Source: Nocardioides panaciterrulae
GTDB taxonomy: Bacteria; Actinomycetota; Actinomycetes; Propionibacteriales; Nocardioidaceae
Assembly: GCF_013409645.1 (NCBI RefSeq)
Contig: NZ_JACCBG010000001.1
Span: forward strand, 2,850,001-2,914,000
Direction: 5' to 3'
Length of the DNA stretch: 64,000 bases
Each line of letters starts with the position of its first letter. Positions within the stretch are counted from its first letter, which is position 1. Under the pieces are notes generated by a model. That model was not told the origin of the DNA, searched no databases, and saw nothing but the letters and a program-made list of their open reading frames with translations. Both the position numbers and the translations under genes were made by a program. Of this stretch, positions 1 through 6,574 are shown piece by piece.

Positions 1-565
1 GGTCGCCCGCCGAACCACGGACCTGTGGGCCAGAGCCGGCCTCCCACACCAGCTCTGGCGTTGCGTCGCCCTGGCACTCCAAGCGCACCCCGGCCAGGCG
101 CCGGCGAGCTCGGAAGGGCCAACCCATGGCCCAGATCCGCTGGAGGCTGAGGACCGCAGCAGCGTCCGGCACAGGTCTGGGCAGGGCGAGCGGTACGGCG
201 ATGTCCTGGCCGTGCACAACGAGGTCGAGCAGGATGTTCTGGCTGACCACGAACACCGGCTTGGTCCTCAGCTCGGCGCTCGCCCGCAGCGATGACACCA
301 GCTCCCCCGGGCTCCGTCGCGCGTAGGTGACAGCGACGTCTCGACCAGCGGTCCACAGGCGGCCACGCGCTCGCAAGAGCGCCTTCGTCATGGTCCAAGG
401 GCGGGGCTCGCCGGCCGGCGTCATGACCAAGTGGGCGAGCACGTCGCGCACGGACCACTCCTCGCACAACGATCGGGTGGCCCATCGCTCCTCGGGCAGG
501 CCCTCGAGCATCTGAGCCAGGCTCAGGCGCTCGTCACGGATCAGGTGCCATACCGGCTCATCCAT
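1..565 (-). CDS. Maleylpyruvate isomerase family mycothiol-dependent enzyme (DinB-like), C-terminus off the left edge
   Basis: The reverse strand reads openly from ATG at 565 to the window edge (188 residues). It begins MDEPVWHLIRDERLSLAQML and has the DinB/MDMPI layout: an N-terminal helix, 'WSVRDVLAHL' near residue 45 with the first metal-ligand His, and 'LLDLVVHGQDIAVPL' near residue 120 with the second conserved His. Family knowledge: these four-helix, metal-binding proteins often use mycothiol in detoxification or transfer reactions, but most have no known substrate. The gene is divergent from the MarR gene at 639 across 73 bp holding a perfect inverted repeat, so it is a likely target of that regulator. 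Specific chemistry cannot be assigned. Confidence 0.85.
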   Translation of the reverse strand, partial: MDEPVWHLIRDERLSLAQMLEGLPEERWATRSLCEEWSVRDVLAHLVMTPAGEPRPWTMTKALLRARGRLWTAGRDVAVTYARRSPGELVSSLRASAELRTKPVFVVSQNILLDLVVHGQDIAVPLALPRPVPDAAAVLSLQRIWAMGWPFRARRRLAGVRLECQGDATPELVWEAGSGPQVRGSAGD

Positions 566-577
566 GATTACCACCAC

Positions 578-602
578 CAGTAGTCAAGTTCTTTGACTAC
601 TG
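578..602. promoter_or_regulatory. Perfect 10-bp inverted repeat, probable MarR operator
   Basis: CAGTAGTCAA (578-587), spacer GTTCT, then TTGACTACTG (593-602). The arms are perfectly complementary. The site is AT-rich for this genome and lies midway between the divergent starts at 565 and 639. Size and symmetry fit a MarR dimer site (seen in sequence). Binding by the adjacent MarR protein, with autoregulation and control of the divergent gene, is inference. Confidence 0.75.
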
Positions 603-638
603 TGCAACTGAGACGACCGATCCGGCAAGGGGGTTCTC

Positions 639-1094
639 GTGACGATCATCGAACCCGAGGAGACGCCGATCAGTGTGGGGGTGCTGCTGTTCATCCCCTA
701 CCGGCACATGGAGCAGCGAATCCTGGTCGCGGTGACGACTGGGGGCTACGACATCTCACTGGCCCAGGCCCGGCTCTTCCAGCGTCTGGACCGCAACGGC
801 TCGCGCCTCACCGATCTTGCGCGGGCCGCTCAGGTAAGCAAGCAGGCGGCCGGTTTCCTCATCGACGACCTCGAGGCCGGTGGTTACGTCGAACGCGTCC
901 CGGACCCCACGGACCGGCGAGCCCGCCTGATCCGGATCACTCCTCGCGGCCGTGACGTGGTGGCGGTCGCGCTGGTCGAGCAGCGGCGCGTCGAGGCGGA
1001 GTGGGAGGCCCGACTCGGCTCGCAACGGATGACGGACCTGCGGCACATGCTCGAGGAGCTCAAGGAGATCACCGACGTGCAGTCCGGAGAGTGA
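639..1094 (+). CDS. MarR-family transcriptional regulator
   Basis: 151 residues from a GTG start with a purine-rich ribosome site (AAGGGGG) just upstream. The winged helix-turn-helix is clear: 'YDISLAQARLFQRLD' leads into 'LTDLARAAQVSKQAAGFLID' (recognition helix, about residues 67-86), then the wing 'RVPDPTDRRARLIRIT' with the DxR motif typical of MarR. Flanking helices form the dimer interface. It lies divergent from a mycothiol-type enzyme gene with a perfect palindrome between them, so it probably represses that gene and itself and is relieved by a small ligand. The ligand is unknown. Confidence 0.9.
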   Translation: MTIIEPEETPISVGVLLFIPYRHMEQRILVAVTTGGYDISLAQARLFQRLDRNGSRLTDLARAAQVSKQAAGFLIDDLEAGGYVERVPDPTDRRARLIRITPRGRDVVAVALVEQRRVEAEWEARLGSQRMTDLRHMLEELKEITDVQSGE

Positions 1095-1346
1095 CTCTGT
1101 GCCCGCTCGAGATCGAGTCGTCACGCGTGGTGCGCAGTGTCATAAGGGCATCGACCACGCCCAGCCGCGACAAGAAACACGAGACGCTTCGGCGGTCGCG
1201 CAGATCGGTCTTAGGCAAGTCGTTGACCCCTTCCGAGCAAGTGCGTCACGCCGCCGCCAGGGTGCCACCGGGGCTGTCGTATGACATGCCTGGTCGGGCT
1301 GCGCCGGAGGGCAGGATGAGGAATCCGCACGGACGGCCGTGCGCTC

Positions 1347-1823
1347 GTGAGCTCGCGGACCTATGGTGACCCCGTGCTCGTGAACCGCTCGGCGCCGCGC
1401 GCCCGGGTGACCCCGGTGCTGACCGTGGCGGACGTCCGAGCTGCCGTCGCGTGGTACAGCGAGGTCTTCGGCTTCGTCGAACACGTCCGCGTCGGCGACG
1501 GGCACCGCTCACAGCTCGGGTTGCCGAACGGCCCTCCGGCCGAGCTCGTGCTCAGCGAGGTCCGGCCAGGTCGGCGCACACCAGAGCGCGGACGTTCTCA
1601 CCAGATCATGTTCAAGGTCGACGATGTTGCGCGCGTGGTCGACACTGCGGTCAGTCGCGGCGCGACCCTGGTCGATCCACCGCACGACTGGCAGTACGGC
1701 GAGCGACAGGCCACACTCGACGACCCGTTCGGCCACCAATGGGTCATCAACCAGACGCTGGCCGACGTGGCACCCGAGGAGTGGGGCGGGAGCACGATGA
1801 CGCCGCGGCCGCCGGACCGGTAG
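1347..1823 (+). CDS. VOC family protein (glyoxalase/bleomycin resistance fold)
   Basis: About 158 residues from GTG 1347. In-frame GTGs at 1374 and 1380 are equally possible, and no start has a convincing ribosome site. One VOC module is visible: 'VTPVLTVADVRAAVAWYSEVFGF' (first beta-alpha-beta unit), 'QIMFKVDDVARVVDTAVSRGA', then 'ATLDDPFGHQWVINQ', the usual C-terminal signature where Gly-His precedes the last strand. Such proteins are dimeric metalloenzymes, or metal-free binding proteins that sequester antibiotics. Nothing here fixes the substrate. It stands alone, separated by about 250 bp of non-coding DNA from the MarR gene. Confidence 0.8.
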   Translation: MSSRTYGDPVLVNRSAPRARVTPVLTVADVRAAVAWYSEVFGFVEHVRVGDGHRSQLGLPNGPPAELVLSEVRPGRRTPERGRSHQIMFKVDDVARVVDTAVSRGATLVDPPHDWQYGERQATLDDPFGHQWVINQTLADVAPEEWGGSTMTPRPPDR

Positions 1824-1936
1824 TCCCTCATCACCGAGACGGCCGGCTCCGGGAAGCGACGGTTGCCGGACCGGGTACTGCGTCCTACCCCCGCCAGTCG
1901 GCGCACCGTGCGGACTGGATCCGCTGGATTGGGCGG

Positions 1937-2863
1937 TCACTCCGAGCGGCGGAGTTCGGCCTGCAGACGGGCGGCGAGATTCACGGAAGACTCGATCTCG
2001 GTACGCCGGATCGAGACGCTCTCGACGTTGAGCCCGAATGGCACGCCGAGACGTCGGCAGTATGCAATCAGCTCGAGAGCCGTCGCCAGTGCTTGCTCGA
2101 AGGACGCGTCGAGGGTGTCGTCGGCGTGCCGAAGGTCGTTCTGGATCCAGCGTGGGACGTCTACGCCGAGCCACCGGAGGAACTCCAGTGTCTTCATCGA
2201 GCCGCACACCGAGAACGTGAACACCATCGGGACCGGATCTTGGCCCCGTGCGGCGCACTCGTAGCGGTAGTCCGAGACAAGGTTCTTTGCTGCGTTGAGG
2301 TCGTAGACCACTTGGGTCACGAAGAAGGCGCAGCCGGCCGCCTGTTTGGCGAGCAGTCGCAGATGCTCATCGCCATTGCGTGTATGGCGCTCCGGGATCG
2401 CGACCCCGCCGAGCAACAGGTCAGGCTTGATCTTGGTCCCCAGCGCCTGGGCTCGCGTCAACGTGGTCGCCACCGGCTTGTCGCGGGAGGAGGGCCCGAC
2501 GAAGACCGACAGCACCCGATCGGGTTCTTGCGCCTCGAGCCATGATCCGAGTTGGGCCTCGTCGTACTTCCCGACCGCGCGGTAGACAACAACCGGGGTG
2601 TTCCAGTGATTGAGATGCCTGGACAGATACTCCGCGGGGTCCAGGGTCGGCAGAAACGGGAACGGGCGCTCCTCAGAGTTTCGGTCGCTCTCGTCATCGA
2701 TGTCGTAAAGCACCAGGCCGTCCAGGTCCAACTCCTGAAGGCGCTCGAGTGTCACGTCGGCGATCTCTTGACTCTTCTCCGGGGAGGTCGCTCGACGTGG
2801 TGGTGTCAGCGCGAAGAGCAGGAACTCGCCCCGACGTTCGCGGATGCGCCTCTGGAGATCCAC
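1937..2863 (-). CDS. Methylenetetrahydrofolate reductase-like (MetF superfamily) protein
   Basis: 308 residues. The sequence follows a MetF-type TIM barrel: 'LFALTPPRRATSPEK' at the N-terminus, 'LDGLVLYDIDDE' strand 2, 'VVVYRAVGK' strand 3, 'SVFVGPSS' strand 4, 'LLLGGVAIPERH' strand 5 and 'AAGCAFFVTQVVYD' strand 6, the position where MetF binds FAD and folate. It differs from canonical MetF in the N-terminal Glu region, so it is better called MetF-like than assigned to methionine synthesis. Single-gene unit on the minus strand; it ends 114 bp from the convergent VOC gene. Confidence 0.75.
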   Translation of the reverse strand: MDLQRRIRERRGEFLLFALTPPRRATSPEKSQEIADVTLERLQELDLDGLVLYDIDDESDRNSEERPFPFLPTLDPAEYLSRHLNHWNTPVVVYRAVGKYDEAQLGSWLEAQEPDRVLSVFVGPSSRDKPVATTLTRAQALGTKIKPDLLLGGVAIPERHTRNGDEHLRLLAKQAAGCAFFVTQVVYDLNAAKNLVSDYRYECAARGQDPVPMVFTFSVCGSMKTLEFLRWLGVDVPRWIQNDLRHADDTLDASFEQALATALELIAYCRRLGVPFGLNVESVSIRRTEIESSVNLAARLQAELRRSE

Positions 2864-2972
2864 GCCGCGACCGTAACGGACTGATCGGCGCCGCCGCCCC
2901 GATACCGCCCGGACACACCTGCGATCCGCACGACGACGGACTTGCGACTTACTGAAGGGCCCCGGGTTTCGT

Positions 2973-4458
2973 GGCTCTTCTTACCTGCGGTGGGGGCAGT
3001 GAGCGACACGACCTGAGCGCCTGACCCAGACAGGGGTCGAGGCCTTCCAGGATCGGTAGCGACCAAGCTGACCGACCGAAAGGCCTCGACGATGCTCGAG
3101 CCTACGGCGTGCGACCGCGCGCGCCCACGTTCTCAACGCTCCTGCTACTGCGACCGGTGTGACCTCCTCGTCGGCCTCGATGGGTTCCACGTCATCGGCG
3201 TCGGCGAACACGCCGGCGCGGTCCGTGTCGTTGTCGAGACACCGCCTGAGCCGACGGGCTGTCGTAGGTGTGGGGTGATCGCACACAGCCACGGTCGACG
3301 CGACGTGCGCCTGATCGACGTGCCCTGCTTCGGGCGCCCGGTCCGGCTGGTCTGGCGCAAACGAACGTGGCGCTGCGGCGAGGAGAAGTGCACGGCCAGG
3401 TCGTTCACCGAACAGCGCGAGGATCTGGCGGGCCCGCGGGCGTTGCTGACGGTGCGTGCGTGCTGGTGGGCGATCAACCAGCTCCGCCGCGAGCACGCCT
3501 CGGTCGCCGGCCTCGCGCGGCAGCTCGGCACGACCTGGCGCACGCTATGGCGCTCGATCGAGCCGCTGCTCGAGGCCATGGCCGTCGACCCGGCACGCTT
3601 CGAGAACGTCACCAGCCTGGGCGTGGACGAACACATCTGGCACCACGTCTCGACCAGACCGATCAAGGACGGCGGCCGCGGCCCGAAAGAGCTCACCGGG
3701 ATGGTCGACCTGAGTCGTGACCAGGAAGGACGCGTGCGTGCGCGGCTGCTCGACCTGGTCCCGGGCCGATCCGGCAAGGCCTACGCCGACTGGCTCGAAG
3801 AACGCGGCAACGCCTTCCGCGACGGCGTGAAGGTCGCCGCCCTGGACCCTTTCCAGGGCTACAAGACCGCGATCGACGACAAGCTCGAGGACGCCGTCGC
3901 GGTGGTTGATGCGTTCCATGTCGTGAAGCTCGGCACCGCCGCGGTCGATGAGTGCCGGCGCCGGGTCCAGCAAGAGACCCTGGGTCGCCGCGGCCGCAAG
4001 GGCGACCCGCTCTACGGCATCCAGAAACTGCTGCGCGCGGGCGCGGAGAAGCTCACCGACAAGCAGTGGGCCAGATTCGAGAAAGCCATCGCAGCCAGAC
4101 CCGATGAGCACCTGCAGGTCTGGATCGCCTGGTCGTGCGCCCAACAACTCCGCACCGCCTACCGCCACCCCGATCCGGCCGAGGGCCGCAAGATCGCGAC
4201 CAAGATCCTCGACTCGTTCCCGACCTGCCCGGTCCCCGAGATGGCCCGACTCGGTCGCACACTGAAGCGCTGGAAAGAGGCGTTCCTGGCCTACTTCGAG
4301 ACCGGCCGATCCAACAACGGCGGCACAGAGGCCATCAACGGCCTGATCGAGCTCCATCGACGCGTGGCCAGAGGATTCCGCAACCGCGAGAACTACCGCC
4401 TACGCATGCTGCTCATCGGCGGCGGGCTCAGCCACCCCCACCTGAAGTAAGAAGAGCC
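2973..4458 (+). mobile_element. ISL3-family insertion sequence, complete, 1486 bp
   Basis: Terminal inverted repeats begin GGCTCTTCTTAC at both ends (2973 inward; 4458 inward on the other strand) and agree at 21 of the first 24 positions. The right repeat overlaps the transposase stop codon. The 8-bp direct duplication GGTTTCGT flanks it exactly at 2965-2972 and 4459-4466, as expected for ISL3. The intact transposase, intact ends and perfect duplication suggest a fairly recent insertion. It landed in the terminal repeat of the IS3 element. Confidence 0.95.
3092..4450 (+). CDS. ISL3-family transposase
   Basis: 452 residues, full length for the family. A zinc-binding region ('CRRCG', then 'CGEEKC') precedes a helix-turn-helix ('SVAGLARQLGTTWRTLWRSI') and the DDE core: 'VTSLGVDEHIW' with the first Asp, 'VAALDPFQGYKTAID' with the second, and 'GGTEAINGLIELHRRVARGF' with the catalytic Glu, followed by the usual 'RNRENYRLRML' tail. 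It fills a complete element with matching ends. Expression is probably low; no strong ribosome site precedes ATG 3092. Confidence 0.95.
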   Translation: MLEPTACDRARPRSQRSCYCDRCDLLVGLDGFHVIGVGEHAGAVRVVVETPPEPTGCRRCGVIAHSHGRRDVRLIDVPCFGRPVRLVWRKRTWRCGEEKCTARSFTEQREDLAGPRALLTVRACWWAINQLRREHASVAGLARQLGTTWRTLWRSIEPLLEAMAVDPARFENVTSLGVDEHIWHHVSTRPIKDGGRGPKELTGMVDLSRDQEGRVRARLLDLVPGRSGKAYADWLEERGNAFRDGVKVAALDPFQGYKTAIDDKLEDAVAVVDAFHVVKLGTAAVDECRRRVQQETLGRRGRKGDPLYGIQKLLRAGAEKLTDKQWARFEKAIAARPDEHLQVWIAWSCAQQLRTAYRHPDPAEGRKIATKILDSFPTCPVPEMARLGRTLKRWKEAFLAYFETGRSNNGGTEAINGLIELHRRVARGFRNRENYRLRMLLIGGGLSHPHLK

Positions 4459-4476
4459 GGTTTCGTGGAGGCTCGT

Positions 4477-4737
4477 TTAGTTGGAACCGACCTCGATCGG
4501 GACCGGGATTGCAGGGTAGTTCTCGTTCTTGACCGATGCCCAGTGGGTGGCCTCGAACTCTGCTGGTGGGACCTGGCCGATCTCGCCGTGCAGGCGTCGG
4601 TGGTTGAACCAGTCGACGTATTCGGCGACCGCGATCTCGACGTCGCTCACGTTGTTCCAGCCGCCCTTGGGCCGCATGACCGGGTTGCGGATGCACTCGG
4701 CCTTGAAGAGCGAGTTGAGCGCCTCGGCCATCGCGTT
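4477..4737 (-). pseudogene. IS3 orfB transposase, C-terminal fragment
   Basis: 86 codons, NAMAEALNSLFKAEC through 'EYVDWFNHRRLHGEIGQVPPAEFE' to a TAA at the lower end. This is the tail of an IS3-group integrase-core transposase, including the catalytic Glu in NAMAE. It is cut from its N-terminal part by the IS110 element: the preceding codons (GDSYD) resume exactly on the far side at 6153. Non-functional. Confidence 0.9.
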
Positions 4738-4763
4738 GATGCTCCTATAGATCGTCAAGTCGT

Positions 4764-5933
4764 TCAGGCCGCGATTTCGAGCTCTCTGCCGACTGGACTG
4801 GCGACGGCGTCCGGTGCTGGCAGAAGCCGGAAGAGCTCGCGAGCCAGGTAGCGCTTCAGGCACCGGATGATCTCTCGCTTCGACATGCCCTCGGCTGTGC
4901 GGCGGGCTACGTAGTCGATCGTCGGCTGGTGCCATCTCATGCGAACGATGACAACGCGATACAGCGCTGCGTTGGCCTGGCGGTTCCCACCGCGGTACAG
5001 GCGGTGTCGGTTGTTGGTCTTGCCTGATCCGGCTGGGATCGGGCACGCACCGCACATCTTGGCGAATGCCGCCTCGGACTTGATCCGGTTGGCGTTGTCG
5101 CCGGCGGTGATCAGCATCTGCGCGGCGGTGTCGTAGCCGACGCCGACGGCCTCGACGAGCTGGGGCGCCGCGGCTGCCGTGAGGGCCTTCAGCGATGCGG
5201 CGTGTGCCTTGGCCTCCTCGTGCAACGCGAGCCAACGCTTCGCCATCGATGAGAGCACGTGCCGCATCGCAGCGTCGGGGTCGCCAGGCACGACCACAGC
5301 GGGCGCTCCACGCCGGACGGGCGGCAGAGGAGCCGGGCCTTCCAGTGCCGCGCACGCGGTGATCAGCTTGTGGTCGGTGAGCTTCTCCAGCTCGGCACGA
5401 AGTGCTTCGCTCCCGGTCGCGAGGGTCGCCTTGAGCGTGATCATCGCGGTGGTGCGCGCCTGAACGGCACCGTCGTAGGCGATCTTGACCAGCCTGATCA
5501 TCTCGACCGCGCCGTCGGCGGTCTTGGGTGTCGACAGCCCGTGTCCAGCGAGGAGTTGGCGTGCGGCGTGCTCGGCGTCGATGGTGTCGTTCTTGCCTGC
5601 GAGTCGGCGTTCCACCGCGCGTGCGGGCCGGGCGATCTCGTGGACGTCGTGGCCGTGGTTGCGCAGGTAGCGAGCCAGACCGACTCCGTAGGAGCCGGTG
5701 CCCTCGATGCCGAACCCGATCAGGCGACCGGCGGGCCCGACGAATGCCAGGCAGAAGGCGAGGAGCTCCTCGAAGCCGGCGATGGTGGTGGGCACGATGA
5801 TGTCGCCGAGTCGACCGCCAAGGCCGTCGATCGCGACGGCGACGTGGTTGTCCTTGTGGGTGTCGACGCCGACGATGACATCGTCGCGGCGAAGCTGCAT
5901 GCTGGGCATCGGGCTGTGGATCCTCTCTCGCAT
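4764..5933 (-). CDS. IS110-family transposase (DEDD recombinase)
   Basis: 389 residues. The N-terminal RuvC-like DEDD domain shows 'VIVGVDTHKDNHVAVAI' (first Asp), 'GFGIEGTGSYGVGLARYL' (Glu) and 'KNDTIDAEHAARQLLAG' (Asp pair). The C-terminal Tnp_20 domain has 'CGACPIPAGSGKTNNRHRLY' followed by 'RGGNRQANAALYRVV', where the catalytic Ser is expected. An in-frame ATG at 5909 behind GAGAGGA may be the true start. Known family chemistry: recombination guided by a bridge RNA made from the element's non-coding end. The gene is intact and its own 5' region carries a plausible bridge RNA, so the element may be active. Confidence 0.95.
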   Translation of the reverse strand: MRERIHSPMPSMQLRRDDVIVGVDTHKDNHVAVAIDGLGGRLGDIIVPTTIAGFEELLAFCLAFVGPAGRLIGFGIEGTGSYGVGLARYLRNHGHDVHEIARPARAVERRLAGKNDTIDAEHAARQLLAGHGLSTPKTADGAVEMIRLVKIAYDGAVQARTTAMITLKATLATGSEALRAELEKLTDHKLITACAALEGPAPLPPVRRGAPAVVVPGDPDAAMRHVLSSMAKRWLALHEEAKAHAASLKALTAAAAPQLVEAVGVGYDTAAQMLITAGDNANRIKSEAAFAKMCGACPIPAGSGKTNNRHRLYRGGNRQANAALYRVVIVRMRWHQPTIDYVARRTAEGMSKREIIRCLKRYLARELFRLLPAPDAVASPVGRELEIAA

Positions 5934-5974
5934 TTTCCGGGCGGGCTGTCCATGGCTCAGCTGGCCGGAGTGGG

Positions 5975-6135
5975 CGGACAGGACTGCGATGAGACCCTGG
6001 TCGAGTCAGGCTCCTATCAGGTCACTGCCCACCCGGCCAGCAGCCTGGTGAACGCCACCACCCGAGGCCGACACGTCAACGCGAGGGCACCCGCAGGGCC
6101 GGTCATAAGCAAGGGTCAGACCCCAGGGGGTGGCG
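5975..6135 (-). ncRNA. Predicted IS110 bridge RNA with readable target and donor guides
   Basis: It lies in the 219-bp non-coding head of the element. In 5'-to-3' RNA order it has a small GC hairpin (6120-6131, ACCCC-CT-GGGGT), TATGAC (6107-6102) matching the left half of the target, and TCGCGTTG (6084-6077), the complement of the right half CAACGCGA. Next come ATAGGAGC (6017-6010), identical to the element's right end at 4748-4741, and TCGCAGTC (5989-5982), the complement of the left-end junction GACTGCGA at 6155-6148. The order target loop then donor loop is that known for the IS621 bridge RNA. Exact RNA ends are not determinable by eye. Guide identity is seen; function is inferred. Confidence 0.7.
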
Positions 6136-6152
6136 CAGACAGGATGCTCGCA

Positions 6153-6299
6153 GTCATACGAATCGCCCTTCGACCCAACCGGAGCGACGGCCTCAGCTTC
6201 GGCCAATCTCTCGGTGTAGCGGATCGCTCGATACTGGACTCCTCAGTCGCTGTGGTGCGTCAGTCCGGTGAGGTCTTGGCCGGCTAGTCGCAGCCGGTG
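6153..6299 (-). pseudogene. IS3 orfB transposase, internal fragment with a nonsense codon
   Basis: About 49 codons read 'AGQDLTGLTHHSD', then a TGA (6243-6245) where IS3 transposases usually have Arg (HHSDRG), then 'GVQYRAIRYTERLAEAEAV' and 'GSKGDSYD'. They abut the IS110 left end; the next codons (NAMAE) are at 4737. Everything upstream in the transposase gene is gone or unrecognisable, so the IS3 was already decayed, or has decayed since the IS110 landed. Confidence 0.85.
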
Positions 6300-6574
6300 A
6301 AGTCAACCTTGTCGCCATGACGGGCTGCACGGTCCGTCGAGAAGGCCCTTACCTGGGAAGTAATGGCCACCGGTGATCACTCCGGCGTCCGGGTTGAGAC
6401 CGGGGCAACGATGGGTCCCTCCGCGAAACCCGGAGTCTCGCCCGCCGCCCGCTGCCCGTCGGAGCCGGGTCGCACCGCGGCCTACCCGGGTCTTTTGCCT
6501 CTGTGGCACCCCCGAGGGCCGCGGCCAGCCTCCTAGTGAGCGCTCAGACCGGAGCCGAGAGACGGGGTCGGACC

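Larger units (their letters stand above)
4738..6152 (-). mobile_element. IS110-family element inserted in IS3 orfB, about 1415 bp
   Basis: The boundaries are set by rejoining the interrupted orfB: ...TCGTATGAC on one side and AACGCGATGG... on the other, with a one-base ambiguity (shared C). There are no terminal inverted repeats and no target duplication, as expected for IS110. The 26-bp non-coding tail and 219-bp 5' non-coding head match the IS110 group (long left end) rather than IS1111. The sequence GAGCATC occurs near both ends. Confidence 0.85.
2953..6299 (-). mobile_element. IS3-family element remnant interrupted by an ISL3 and an IS110 element
   Basis: The host element is an IS3-type insertion read on the minus strand. 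Its right terminus starts TGAAGGGCCCCGGG at 2953, followed by an 8-bp ISL3 target site, and resumes at 4459 through the 3' end of orfB. An IS110 element (4738-6152) splits orfB, and the preceding orfB codons continue at 6153-6299. Recognisable similarity ends near 6299, so the orfB start, orfA and the left terminus are lost. The 275 bp from there to the sulfatase start hold nothing I can identify. Confidence 0.8.

Noticed and set aside
1451-2545. A 364-residue plus-strand frame across the VOC and MetF-like genes
   Set aside because: Overlaps two supported genes and is arginine-rich; a shadow.
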